Positions 9,337-18,306 are shown, counted from the stretch's first letter. The stretch: DNA of 64,000 nt from Dyella silvatica (GCF_026283955.1 NZ_JAPDPE010000002.1:1-64000); one strand, 5' to 3'. The notes: a model not told the origin generated them from the sequence alone. Made by a program: numbers and translations.

Positions 9337-10742
9337 AACCGGCATCACTCTCTTCACGTATTACTTTGCTGCTGGTCATCACCAGCCTGGTGATCCTGGG
9401 TGGCGGCGCGATGTTGATGGACTGGCGCATCGACCATGAGATGGATGAGCGCTTCCAGCAAAATCTGCTGACGCAGGCGCAAACCCTTATCGCCATGATC
9501 GAGCTGGAGCAGGATGCTCTCAGCAGCGGCCGGGTGCTGCCGCCGCAGGCAGGCATCCTCGGCGGCGAGGGCCACGCCTATTACGAGCTGCGCTGCGCCG
9601 GCATCCCGCCGCTGCGCAGCAGCCCCGCGCTGCCGGTATTGCCGGCCAACTGGCCCGAGGCCGCCGGCGCCAAACCCCGCTACGGCAGGTTGCACGCACA
9701 TCACGCCCACCTGAGCACGGTGATGCTTACCGTGCAGCCGCCGCAGAACAATAACGGAAACCAGGCTGCCCCACCCCGGCACGACTGCCGGCTGCTGTTC
9801 GCGCAAGACCGGCGCCCCCTCGACCAGATCCTGCTGGCGCTGGACTGGATTCTCGCCCTGAGCCCGGCCCTGGCGCTAGGCATCGCCCTGATCGCGGTAC
9901 CGTTTATCGTGCGGCGCGGCCTGCGCCCGATGAAAGCCTTGGTCGAGCGAATGAGCGATATCGGCCCCCAGGCCCCCAGCCAGCGGCTGGCCCCCAGCGG
10001 GCTGCGCGAACTCGACCCCCTGGTCAGCCGCTTCAACGACGTGTTGGCACGCATGGATGAAGGCCTCGCTCGCGAACGCCAGTTTGCCAGCGGGCTAGCC
10101 CATGAGACGCGCACCCGGCTGGCTGAATTACGTGCCCTGGCCGAAATTGAGTCGCGCTATCCCAGCGGACGCAGCCTGCCCGAGGTACTCGCCGAAGTCG
10201 GCAGCATCAGTGCCGAGCTGGAAGCCACCGTTACCGCGCTGCTGTTGCTGACACGCCTGCAAGGCGGCCTGGAGCAGCCGCACCCGCAACTGTTGATATT
10301 GGCGCCCTGGCTAGAGCGCCAAGCGCAGCGCTACGCCAGTCAGGCTAGTGAGCGCGGGGTCGAGCTCCAGCTGCATATCGATCAGGCGGGTAATTTGCAC
10401 ACCGACCCGGCGCTGTTCGAAGTCGTTATCGGCAACTTGCTCGGTAATGCCTGTGCCTATGCGGCCACCGGCGACACGGTGCAGGTGCGCGTCGAGCCGT
10501 CGGCCATCAGCATCGACAATGCCGCACCTAATCTGCATGACAGCGACCTGCCCAGCCTCGGCCAGCGTTTCTGGCGCAAGCAACCGCAACATGCCGGCCA
10601 TGCCGGCCTGGGCCTGGCCCTGGCACAAGCCGCCGCCGCCGCCCTGGGCATGCAATTAAGCCATCGACTCGATGACGGGCAGCGGCTGCATGTGCGGCTG
10701 TCATGGGCTGCTGCGCATACCCCACCGGCTCGAGCGGGATGA
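9333..10742 (+). CDS. membrane sensor histidine kinase
   Basis: This 469-aa kinase is the partner of the response regulator just upstream. A first membrane helix (about 10-28), a periplasmic domain of about 140 residues and a second helix (about 168-192) lead to a HAMP linker, then the phosphoacceptor His257 in LAHETRTRLAELRA. The ATPase domain shows the N box (IGNLLGNACAYA, 367-377) and a G2-like GLGLALA (425-431). The G1 DxG motif is not intact: the expected place reads IDNAAP, Asp395 without the following glycine. The H box also lacks the usual proline. The stop codon overlaps the start of the glycosylase gene (ATGA), giving a three-gene operon. Confidence 0.92.
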   Translation: MKPASLSSRITLLLVITSLVILGGGAMLMDWRIDHEMDERFQQNLLTQAQTLIAMIELEQDALSSGRVLPPQAGILGGEGHAYYELRCAGIPPLRSSPALPVLPANWPEAAGAKPRYGRLHAHHAHLSTVMLTVQPPQNNNGNQAAPPRHDCRLLFAQDRRPLDQILLALDWILALSPALALGIALIAVPFIVRRGLRPMKALVERMSDIGPQAPSQRLAPSGLRELDPLVSRFNDVLARMDEGLARERQFASGLAHETRTRLAELRALAEIESRYPSGRSLPEVLAEVGSISAELEATVTALLLLTRLQGGLEQPHPQLLILAPWLERQAQRYASQASERGVELQLHIDQAGNLHTDPALFEVVIGNLLGNACAYAATGDTVQVRVEPSAISIDNAAPNLHDSDLPSLGQRFWRKQPQHAGHAGLGLALAQAAAAALGMQLSHRLDDGQRLHVRLSWAAAHTPPARAG

Positions 10743-11251
10743 GCATCGCGCCAACAGGGCATCGCGAACACGTGCTGCCCGATCTGCTGAGCGCAGGATT
10801 GAGATGCGTCTTCTGCGGCACCGCGGCAGGTCGCCGCTCGGCCAGCGCAGGGGCCTACTACGCGCATCCCGGCAATATGTTTTGGCGCGCATTGCACGCC
10901 GCAAAACTCACCCCGCGCTTGCTTGCCCCCGAAGAATTTCCGCTATTGTCGCAGTACGGCATGGGCCTGACCGACTTGGCCAAAAGGCATGTCGGCAATG
11001 ACAACGAGTTGCCCGGCGATGCCTTCGATGTCGCCGCCCTGATCGCCAAGATCGAGCGTTACCAGCCACGCGTGCTCGCGTTTACCAGCAAGGCGGCGGC
11101 GCGTATTGCGCTTGGACGTCCAGCCGTCTATGGGTTGCAAAGCGAACGCATCGGCGAAACCAAGGTATTCGTGCTGCCATCACCGTCGGGTCAAGCGCGT
11201 GGGCATTGGGATCTAACTCCGTGGCGGGCGCTGGCGGAGCTGGATACGTAG
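10739..11251 (+). CDS. Mug-like mismatch-specific DNA glycosylase
   Basis: A 170-aa protein of the uracil-DNA glycosylase superfamily, most like Mug/TDG enzymes that remove uracil or ethenocytosine from mismatches. The framework AYYAHPGNMFWRALH and the motif-2 region VLPSPSGQAR are recognisable. Motif 1, GINPG in E. coli Mug, reads GTAAG here (27-31), so the catalytic Asn is replaced by Ala; motif 2 has Ser where Mug has Asn. Activity may therefore differ. I choose the ATG that overlaps the kinase stop codon as ATGA over an ATG 12 codons upstream. Third gene of the two-component operon, an odd placement for a repair enzyme. Confidence 0.82.
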   Translation: MSIAPTGHREHVLPDLLSAGLRCVFCGTAAGRRSASAGAYYAHPGNMFWRALHAAKLTPRLLAPEEFPLLSQYGMGLTDLAKRHVGNDNELPGDAFDVAALIAKIERYQPRVLAFTSKAAARIALGRPAVYGLQSERIGETKVFVLPSPSGQARGHWDLTPWRALAELDT

Positions 11252-11315
11252 GCGAATATTGGGGGCGCCGAATGTTGGGATTCGCTTGTGCTCACCCCAA
11301 CCCGCGGCACTCGGC

Positions 11316-12605
11316 TTAGTCGACGGGAGTGTGGCGGTATTTGCTGACGTCGTCCGCGCGTAGCGGCGCGGCTTTGTTCGACCAGGCCTGACGGATATAG
11401 CTGACCACAGAAGCCACCTCGTTATCGCTTAGCGACTGGGCAAAGGGCGGCATCGAATACGGCCGCGAATTACCGGCGGTGACCGGCGGAAAGCCGCCCA
11501 GCAACACGACCCGGATCGCATTGATACCGGTAGGCTCATTCACCGACGAATTGCCATCGAGCGGCGGATAAACGCCTGCGATGCCCTTGCCGTCCTTGCC
11601 ATGGCAACCGGCGCATTGCTGCGCATACACCTTGGTGCCTTGATTGACCAGCGACTTGGTATCAAAGGGTAGCTCTGGCGCAGGTGCCGGCGCTCGCGCC
11701 GGCAGCGATTGCAGATAAGTCGCGATCGCACGCAGATCGTCTTCATCCATGTGCTGGGTGCTGCGCGCCACGACGTCGGCCATCGGCCCGAAGGCAGTAC
11801 CCTTGTTCGACTGACCGGTTTTCAGCAGGTTGACGATGTCTTGTTCGCTCCAGCCTTCAAGACCGCCATTGGCCTGCGTGCTCAGGTCGGGCGCATACCA
11901 GTTCTGCACAGGGATCTGCCCACCGGAGAGGCTTTGGTCACTGCGCATACCGCCCAGAGCATCGCGGGTGATATGGCATTCGTTGCAGTGGCCTAGACCC
12001 TGTACCAGGTAGGCGCCACGGTTCCATGCCGCCGATTTGGTCGAGTCTGGCTGGTACACGCCCTCCTTGAAATACAAGGCACGCCACGCATTGAGACTGC
12101 TGCGCACGTTGTAGGGAAACTTGAGCCCGAGCGGCCCAGTGGCCTGCTGCACTGGCGGCAATGATTGCAGATAGGCGTAGATCGCCAAGGCATCGTCTTG
12201 GCTGACCTTGGTGTACGAGGTATACGAGAACGCCGGATACAACAGTTCGCCGTGGCGTCCTTTGCCCGAATGCAGCGCTTGCCAGAAATCCTCAAAGCTC
12301 CAGTCACCCAGGCCGGTCTTGGCATCCGGGGTAAGGTTGGGTGCGGGGATATCGCCAAACGGTGTCGCCGTCACCCGACCACCGGCAAATCGGGCACCGC
12401 CTTGCGCGGTATGGCAAGCCACACAATCGCCGACCAAGGCGAGATACTCGCCCTTGGCGATCAGTGCGGGATCTTTCAGCGTAGCGGCGTCAATCCGGCT
12501 CGCTTGGCGCGACACCGGTGCGCTGCCACTACGCAGCATCAACCAAGCCGCCAACAGCAGGGCAACCACGAACAGCAACAGCAGTAATCGACGCAGGGTC
12601 TTCAT
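11316..12605 (-). CDS. tri-haem cytochrome c, alcohol-dehydrogenase cytochrome subunit type
   Basis: A 429-aa membrane-anchored periplasmic cytochrome c. An N-terminal hydrophobic segment (LLLLLFVVALLLAAWLML) precedes three c-type haem sites: CVACH, CNECH and CAGCH. The pattern and length fit the cytochrome subunit of membrane alcohol/aldehyde/gluconate dehydrogenases, which passes electrons to quinone or a terminal oxidase. No dehydrogenase gene lies beside it. The ATG overlaps the stop codon of the upstream cytochrome gene (ATGA), so the two are coupled. The longer reading of the frame (11 more codons) is rejected because the overlap and membrane segment fit the internal start. Confidence 0.9.
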   Translation of the reverse strand: MKTLRRLLLLLFVVALLLAAWLMLRSGSAPVSRQASRIDAATLKDPALIAKGEYLALVGDCVACHTAQGGARFAGGRVTATPFGDIPAPNLTPDAKTGLGDWSFEDFWQALHSGKGRHGELLYPAFSYTSYTKVSQDDALAIYAYLQSLPPVQQATGPLGLKFPYNVRSSLNAWRALYFKEGVYQPDSTKSAAWNRGAYLVQGLGHCNECHITRDALGGMRSDQSLSGGQIPVQNWYAPDLSTQANGGLEGWSEQDIVNLLKTGQSNKGTAFGPMADVVARSTQHMDEDDLRAIATYLQSLPARAPAPAPELPFDTKSLVNQGTKVYAQQCAGCHGKDGKGIAGVYPPLDGNSSVNEPTGINAIRVVLLGGFPPVTAGNSRPYSMPPFAQSLSDNEVASVVSYIRQAWSNKAAPLRADDVSKYRHTPVD

Positions 12606-13372
12606 GCGCCGTCTCCCGTCGCACCGAGCACACCGCAAGGCAGTGGCGGAGTAATCGAACCGGCGGGTTGCGCATGCAGATCCGACGGCAACTCATGACT
12701 GGCCAGCCACGCGGATACCGCGCTGATATCCGAGTCGCTCAAGCGGTTCGCTACCAGCGCCATGCAATCAGGCGCCACGGTGGCGCGGGTCTTGGTGCGC
12801 CAGGAGCCCAGCTGTGAGCTGAGGTAGTCATACGGCAGGCCGACCAAGCCCGGGATGTTGGGCTGCACCCCGGTGAGTTGCGTGCCGTGGCAGCTGACGC
12901 AGGCAGGAATCTGACGTGCCGCATCACCCTTTAAAGCCAAGCTTTCGCCGCGCTGCAATGTCTCGGCGGAAATTCGCGGCACCGGCGAGCGACTGTACGG
13001 CACCTGCTGTTGTGCGAAGTATGTGGCGATCTCTTGCATGTATTGCGGACTAAGGTGGCGGACCGTGTATTCCATCGGCCCGTATTTGCGCAAACCATCC
13101 TGGAAGTCCTTGAGCTGCCGTGCCAGGTAACCCTCGGGCTTGCCCGCCAGCCGCGGGAAAAAGCCGCTCTGCGGTGAGCCTTCACCATGCGCGCCATGGC
13201 AGGCTGCGCAGGAGGCGACCCGTTGCTGAATGGTATCGGGCACCGCCGACGCGGCCTGATCCTCGGCGGCATGGACGGTACTCAGCGCCAATAGCAGCGC
13301 AACCATCGCTATGTGAAAAAGGCACCGCAGCGCGGTGGACCTGGCCTGACTCAGCTTGGCGTTGGTATCCAT
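12602..13372 (-). CDS. di-haem cytochrome c (c4/c553-like)
   Basis: A 256-aa secreted cytochrome with a signal peptide (CLFHIAMVALLLALSTVHA) and two haem sites, CAACH and CVSCH, in two tandem domains, resembling cytochrome c4 or the small cytochrome accompanying membrane dehydrogenases. The start MDTNAKLSQ is chosen because the signal peptide follows it directly; the frame is open upstream for 27 more codons without family character. First gene of a two-gene unit with the tri-haem cytochrome. It diverges from the amidase gene across a 94-bp gap. Confidence 0.88.
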   Translation of the reverse strand: MDTNAKLSQARSTALRCLFHIAMVALLLALSTVHAAEDQAASAVPDTIQQRVASCAACHGAHGEGSPQSGFFPRLAGKPEGYLARQLKDFQDGLRKYGPMEYTVRHLSPQYMQEIATYFAQQQVPYSRSPVPRISAETLQRGESLALKGDAARQIPACVSCHGTQLTGVQPNIPGLVGLPYDYLSSQLGSWRTKTRATVAPDCMALVANRLSDSDISAVSAWLASHELPSDLHAQPAGSITPPLPCGVLGATGDGA

Positions 13373-13466
13373 GCCCGGATTATAGGCAGCCGCCCCTGAT
13401 CCGAAGGCCCGAGATGCGATTAAGCTGGCACATCGCGACAACCTGCCACACACCCCGGAGGCTACT

Positions 13467-15083
13467 GTGATTCGTTCGCCGCTTAGTCATGCATGGCTGC
13501 TTGCCAGCTTGCTGGTCAGCACACCCCTGGTTGCACAAAGCGCCGCCGAGAGCGATGTCTGGTCATCCATCGCCAGCCTGCGCCAACGTATGGATAGCGG
13601 TGCATTGACCTGCCAGGCACTGGTGAAACAATTCGATGGCCGCATCGCCCGGATCGATCAATCGGGGCCGATGCTGCATGCAGTGATCGAACTGAATCCA
13701 GATGCCGGCAAGCTCGCCGATACGCTCGACGCAGAGCATGCTGCGGGCAAATCGCCGGGTGCGCTGCACGGGATCCCTGTTTTGCTGAAGGACAACATCG
13801 ACACCGGCGACCGTATGCTGACCACCGCAGGCTCGCTGGCGTTGATCGATGCCCCCGCACCTCGCGATGCCGGCTTGGTGGAGCGTTTGCGTAAAAGCGG
13901 TGCGCTGATTCTGGGCAAGGCCAATCTCAGCGAATGGGCCAATATGCGTTCTGGCCATGCCAGCAGCGGCTGGAGTGCGCGCGGCGGGCAAACCCGTAAT
14001 CCTTACGTACTCGATCGCAACCCCTGCGGCTCTAGCGCGGGTTCGGCCGCAGCGGTCGCCGCCGGGCTGGTAACCGTGGCCATCGGCAGCGAAACGGACG
14101 GCTCGATCATTTGTCCCGCGGCCAGCAACGGCATCGTCGGCATCAAGCCGACGCTTGGGCTGGTCAGCCGCAGCGGCATTATTCCGATCAGCCATAACCA
14201 GGACACTGCCGGCCCCATCGCACGCAGTGTCGCCGACGCCGCTGCCCTGCTCAGCGTTATCGCTGGCAACGACCCACGTGACCCGGCCACCAGCGATGCC
14301 GATAAACATGCCACCGACTACACGAAGTTTCTCGATCCCAACGGTTTAAAAGGCAAACGCATCGGCGTGGTGCGCAAACTGGCCGGCGCGGAACCGAATG
14401 CCGATCACGTGCTGGATCAATCCATCGCACTGATGAAAGCACAGGGCGCCATCATCATCGACCCAGTCGAGCTACCGCATTTGAAAGACCTCGGCGACGT
14501 CGAATTGACCGTGCTGTTGTATGACCTCAAGCACGACATGCAGGCCTATCTGGCGACGCGTACCGGCCTGAAAGTGAAAACCCTGGCCGACCTGATTGCC
14601 TTCAATCAGCGCGAGGCCGCTCGCGAAATGCCTTGGTTCGGACAAGAACTGTTCGAGCAGGCGCAAGCCAAAGGTCCACTGACCGACAAGGCGTATACCG
14701 ACGCGCTGGCCAAGGCCAAACAACTCTCCGCCAAGGACGGGATCGATGCGGCTCTCGCAGCGCATCAGCTGGATGCTTTATTGGCGCCGTCATGGGGCCC
14801 GGCCTTTATGACCGATCCGGTGCTTGGCGATCACGTGGTCAGCGGCGATCCGACCGTGGGTGGTGCCTCGCAACCCGCGGCGATGGCCGGTTATCCATCG
14901 ATCACCGTGCCAGCCGGCTTTGCGCATGACCTGCCCGTAGGCATCGTCTTGTTCGGCGCGAAGTGGAGTGAGCCGACGTTGATCACCATCGCCTACGGCT
15001 TTGAGCAGCACAGCAAGGTCTTTCGTGCGCCCACCTTCCTCGACACAGTGGGCGGCAAACCGCAGGTGGCGGCTAGCCCGTAA
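13467..15083 (+). CDS. secreted amidase (amidase signature family)
   Basis: A 538-aa enzyme with an N-terminal signal peptide (WLLASLLVSTPLVAQSA), so probably periplasmic. The Ser-cisSer-Lys triad is visible: Lys108 in VLLKDNIDT, the Gly/Ser-rich CGSSAGSAAA (188-197) and the nucleophile serine near 213 in GSETDGSIICPA. The family hydrolyses amide bonds of many small molecules and peptide amides; the substrate cannot be told. The next gene, on the same strand, encodes a metallo-beta-lactamase, but a 139-bp gap with a hairpin separates them, so co-transcription is not clear. Confidence 0.9.
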   Translation: MIRSPLSHAWLLASLLVSTPLVAQSAAESDVWSSIASLRQRMDSGALTCQALVKQFDGRIARIDQSGPMLHAVIELNPDAGKLADTLDAEHAAGKSPGALHGIPVLLKDNIDTGDRMLTTAGSLALIDAPAPRDAGLVERLRKSGALILGKANLSEWANMRSGHASSGWSARGGQTRNPYVLDRNPCGSSAGSAAAVAAGLVTVAIGSETDGSIICPAASNGIVGIKPTLGLVSRSGIIPISHNQDTAGPIARSVADAAALLSVIAGNDPRDPATSDADKHATDYTKFLDPNGLKGKRIGVVRKLAGAEPNADHVLDQSIALMKAQGAIIIDPVELPHLKDLGDVELTVLLYDLKHDMQAYLATRTGLKVKTLADLIAFNQREAAREMPWFGQELFEQAQAKGPLTDKAYTDALAKAKQLSAKDGIDAALAAHQLDALLAPSWGPAFMTDPVLGDHVVSGDPTVGGASQPAAMAGYPSITVPAGFAHDLPVGIVLFGAKWSEPTLITIAYGFEQHSKVFRAPTFLDTVGGKPQVAASP

Positions 15084-15104
15084 ATTTCCTCTGGATCGCC
15101 ATAT

Positions 15105-15141
15105 GAGCGACTGACTACCGTCCTAGCCTCGGCAGTCGCTC
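15105..15141 (+). terminator. possible hairpin between amidase and beta-lactamase genes
   Basis: A perfect 9-bp inverted repeat (gagcgactg / cagtcgctc) with a 19-nt loop lies 21 bases after the amidase stop. No T-run follows. It may be a weak terminator or an operator. Confidence 0.3.
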
Positions 15142-15222
15142 CGGGCAATCGGCGCGACGCCACAGCAAAGACCATCGAGCTACAGGTGGCGTCGACGCAA
15201 GCTCGTTATCCAGGGACTACGC

Positions 15223-16101
15223 ATGAAACGACTAATCTGTTGGGCACTGACCAGCGTCGCGATGACCGCCGCATTATCGGCGCACAGTGAAGAGGCCAGT
15301 TGGACTCAACCGCAAAAGCCCTTTCAGATCTACGCCAACACCTACTACGTCGGCACGCAGGGTTTGAGCGCCATCCTGATTACCTCGGCGCAAGGGCATG
15401 TACTGATCGACGCCCCCATGGAACACAACGCGTCGATGATCGAAGCCAATATTCGCGCACTGGGATTTCGTATCGAAGATATTCGCGTCGTGCTGAATTC
15501 GCATGCGCACTCCGATCATGCCGGCGGCATCGCTGAGCTGGCACGCGTGAGCGGCGCCAAAGTTCGAGCCAGTGTGGCCGGGGCGAAAGCCTTGAAACTG
15601 GGTGGTAAGGACCCCGAAGATCCGCAGTATGGCGAGGCTCCGCTGTTTCCCGCGGTCACCGATGTGGGCCTCGTCCGCGATGGCGAAACCATTCATGTCG
15701 GAACCACCGAACTGGTCGCCCATTACACCCCCGGGCATACGCCGGGCAGCACCTCATGGACATGGCGTTCGTGCGATCAAGAGCATTGTTTGAACATCGC
15801 CTATGCCGACAGTCTTACGCCCTTGAGCTCCGATGGCTTCCGTTTCAGCGATGAGGCCAAGCACCCGCACCGCGTCGAAGACTATCGTCAGGCCATCGCG
15901 ACCGTGGCAGCACTACCCTGCGATATCCTGATCACGCCGCACCCGGACGCCAGCGACTTCCTGGAACGGGTGGCCAAACGCGATCAGGGAGTAAAGCCGA
16001 ACCCACTGATCGATACTCAGGCGTGTAAAGCCTATGCCGCGGGTGCGAGCGTCAAATTGGCAGCGCGGCTGGCCAAAGAGAAAACCGAGCACCCGCACTG
16101 A
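15223..16101 (+). CDS. subclass B3 metallo-beta-lactamase
   Basis: A 292-aa secreted zinc hydrolase. A short signal peptide (LICWALTSVAMTAALSAHS) precedes an MBL fold with HAHSDH (94-99), GHTPGS (His172) and TPHPD (His240). These correspond to the B3 ligands His116/His118/His196 and Asp120/His121/His263 in standard numbering, with no Cys221, as in L1-type enzymes. B3 enzymes hydrolyse penicillins, cephalosporins and carbapenems; many chromosomal environmental homologues are poorly tested. It is flanked by an amidase and a core biosynthetic gene with no mobile element, so it looks like a resident gene. Confidence 0.88.
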   Translation: MKRLICWALTSVAMTAALSAHSEEASWTQPQKPFQIYANTYYVGTQGLSAILITSAQGHVLIDAPMEHNASMIEANIRALGFRIEDIRVVLNSHAHSDHAGGIAELARVSGAKVRASVAGAKALKLGGKDPEDPQYGEAPLFPAVTDVGLVRDGETIHVGTTELVAHYTPGHTPGSTSWTWRSCDQEHCLNIAYADSLTPLSSDGFRFSDEAKHPHRVEDYRQAIATVAALPCDILITPHPDASDFLERVAKRDQGVKPNPLIDTQACKAYAAGASVKLAARLAKEKTEHPH

Positions 16102-16114
16102 GCGGCAGCTGCCA

Positions 16115-16138
16115 GGCCTGACGATGCCTCGTCAGGCC
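16115..16138. terminator. bidirectional hairpin between convergent genes
   Basis: A perfect 10-bp stem (ggcctgacga / tcgtcaggcc) with loop TGCC lies between the convergent beta-lactamase and DAHP synthase genes and overlaps the DAHP synthase stop codon. It lacks a T-run. Confidence 0.5.
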
Positions 16139-17499
16139 ATGCCGCCGGACTTGCGCACGATCAGCATGGCCAGTTCCAGCGACTGCTCGTAATTGAGCCG
16201 GGGATCGACCATCGATTTGTACGCACGATTGAGATCGGCCTCATTCAAATCGCGGGCCCCACCCATGCATTCAGTGACATCTTCGCCGGTGAGCTCTAGA
16301 TGTACGCCGCCCAGGCGTGTTCCGGCGGCGGCGTGGATATCGAAGGCTTGATCCAGCTCGCCGCGGATATTGTCAAAACGGCGGGTCTTGTAGCCATTGG
16401 AGGTGCTTTCGGTATTGCCATGCATCGGATCGGCTACCCATAGCACGCGCCGACCGGCGCGCTTCACCGCCTCCAGCAATGTCGGCAGCGCAGTCGCGAT
16501 CTGTGCGTTGCCCATGCGATGGATCAGGGTCAATCGGCCCGGCTCGTCACTAGGATTGAGCACATCGATCAAGCGCAGCAAATCATCGGATTTCGCGGTC
16601 GGTCCGACTTTCACGGCAATCGGATTGCTGATGCCGCGGAAGTACTCGGTATGCGCGCCATCCAGCGCTGCGGTGCGCATGCCGATCCACGGAAACTGCG
16701 TCGACAGGTTGAACCAGCCCTGGTGCCGCGGCACCTGGCGTGTCATGGCCTGTTCGTAGTGCAGCAACAGGGCTTCATGCGAGGTGAAAAAATCGACCCG
16801 CGTGAAACCGGCAATCGGTCCGGCCAGGGTTTCCATAAAGCGTAGCGAGTCGCCGATGCCCGCCACCATGCGCCGATACTCGGCGGCCAAGGGCGCATGC
16901 TCGACCCAGGCCAGATCCCAGTATTCGGGATGATGCAGATCGGCGAACCCACCATCGATCAGTGCCCGCACAAAATTCATGGTCAAGGCGGAGTGCGCGT
17001 GCGCCTGAATCAGTCGCTGCGGATCCGCGCGCCGCGCCTCGGCGGTAAACCCCGGCCCATTGACCACATCGCCGCGAAAGCTGGGCAACGTCACACCGTC
17101 ACGGGTTTCCGTGTCGGTGGAGCGTGGCTTGGCATATTGACCGGCGAAACGCCCAACGCGCAGTACCGGCTTCTTAAGCCCATGCACCAAGACCAGGCTC
17201 ATTTGCAGCAGCACTTTGAGCCGATTGGAGATAATCGGGCTGGTGCAGTCGACAAAGCTCTCGGCGCAATCGCCACCTTGCAATAAGAATCGCTGCCCTT
17301 CCTGTGCCTCGGCCAGGGCCTGCTTCAGTGCCCGTACTTCCCACGACGTCACCAACGGCGGCAATTGCGCCAGCTGCGTGGTGGCGCGGGCAAGTTCGGC
17401 GGCATCCTCATAAACCGGCTGTTGCAGCGCGACACGTTGCTGCCAGGAATCAGGCGCCCAGGCGTCGGGTTTAAGCGGGGTGGGAGAAGGGTGATTCAT
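16132..17499 (-). CDS. class II (plant-type) DAHP synthase
   Basis: 3-Deoxy-7-phosphoheptulonate synthase condenses phosphoenolpyruvate with erythrose 4-phosphate, the first step of the shikimate pathway to aromatic amino acids. The 455-aa protein has the type II signatures LLQGGDCAESF, RVGRFAGQYAKPRS, WVADPMHGNT and LTGEDVTECMGG, with the metal-binding Cys, His and Glu in place. It is unrelated in sequence to the AroF/G/H enzymes of E. coli. It appears monocistronic; dsbB lies 43 bases upstream on the same strand. Confidence 0.96.
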   Translation of the reverse strand: MNHPSPTPLKPDAWAPDSWQQRVALQQPVYEDAAELARATTQLAQLPPLVTSWEVRALKQALAEAQEGQRFLLQGGDCAESFVDCTSPIISNRLKVLLQMSLVLVHGLKKPVLRVGRFAGQYAKPRSTDTETRDGVTLPSFRGDVVNGPGFTAEARRADPQRLIQAHAHSALTMNFVRALIDGGFADLHHPEYWDLAWVEHAPLAAEYRRMVAGIGDSLRFMETLAGPIAGFTRVDFFTSHEALLLHYEQAMTRQVPRHQGWFNLSTQFPWIGMRTAALDGAHTEYFRGISNPIAVKVGPTAKSDDLLRLIDVLNPSDEPGRLTLIHRMGNAQIATALPTLLEAVKRAGRRVLWVADPMHGNTESTSNGYKTRRFDNIRGELDQAFDIHAAAGTRLGGVHLELTGEDVTECMGGARDLNEADLNRAYKSMVDPRLNYEQSLELAMLIVRKSGGMA

Positions 17500-17542
17500 C
17501 GATGCAGCCTCACAGGCCAGTAACTTTCAGGAGGCATTCGCC

Positions 17543-18046
17543 TCAACGGGACGCACGTCTACGCATGGCGGCCGACACCGCCCAAATGACCAATACCAGA
17601 TACCAGAACAAGGTCCACGCTGGCATGGGCAAGCCCAGGATGGGCTCGAGCTTGGCGCACTCGCCCGAACCGGTGAACACCATCTTCAGCATCTTGGCGA
17701 ACGGGAAGGCATCCATCATGTAGCCGAGATTCGGCCCGCAGGACGGAATCTGATCGGCCGGCAGGGTCTGCAGCCACAGGTGCCGAGCCGCCGTACCGAT
17801 GCCAGCGAGAGCACCGATGACGACGCCACCGGTGATCACCCAACGCAGCTTGCCGCGTGGCGCTAACAAGGCTCCGAGCAGGAAAAACACCCCCATGACC
17901 ATGAAGGCGATCCGCTGAAAGATACACAGCGGGCACGGAACCATGCCCAATACGTGCTCGCCATAAAGCGCAAAGCCCAGCAGGCCGACACAAATCAAAA
18001 AGCCGGCAGAGAAAACGGCACGGTAAGACCAACGCAGTGGGTTCAT
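17543..18046 (-). CDS. dsbB: disulfide bond formation protein DsbB
   Basis: DsbB is the inner-membrane quinone reductase that reoxidises DsbA. The 167-aa protein has four membrane helices and both cysteine pairs: CPLC at 38-41 and the second pair at Cys103 (SCGPNLGY) and Cys130 (SGECAKLE), almost the same numbering as E. coli (41/44, 104/130). A conserved Arg (FQRIAF) follows the first pair. It lies downstream of the rplQ terminator, so it should have its own promoter in the 18047-18248 gap, where I could not pick out a clear one. Confidence 0.95.
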   Translation of the reverse strand: MNPLRWSYRAVFSAGFLICVGLLGFALYGEHVLGMVPCPLCIFQRIAFMVMGVFFLLGALLAPRGKLRWVITGGVVIGALAGIGTAARHLWLQTLPADQIPSCGPNLGYMMDAFPFAKMLKMVFTGSGECAKLEPILGLPMPAWTLFWYLVLVIWAVSAAMRRRASR

Positions 18047-18248
18047 GGGGCACCATCATGTTGCGAGGCAGCAACCTTAGCTGCTCACCATCGCGCTGTC
18101 AGCTGCCGTCGTACACCCTCTTCTGGGTGGAACTAGCGCAGGCTCATGATGTCCGCGCCGTCAGAGGCAGCTTCAGTGCCTTCGCTTCAAAACGATGGAT
18201 TCCCAACGGCAGGACAATTCAGCGCGACGCGCTGTCACCGCTTTCCAG

Positions 18249-18284
18249 AAAAAACAAACCCCGGCTGGTTGCCCGGCCGGGGTT
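18249..18284 (-). terminator. intrinsic terminator of the alpha operon
   Basis: On the minus strand a perfect 9-bp stem (AACCCCGGC / GCCGGGGTT, 10-nt loop) is followed by TGTTTTTT. It lies 23 bases after the rplQ stop and ends the S10-spc-alpha transcription unit. Confidence 0.92.
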
Positions 18285-18306
18285 GTTTAGATCGTGCAAG
18301 AATCGC

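Noticed and set aside
11252-11285. gcgaat / attcgc inverted repeat between the convergent Mug-like and cytochrome genes as a terminator.
   Set aside because: Only 6 bp with a 22-nt loop and no T-run.
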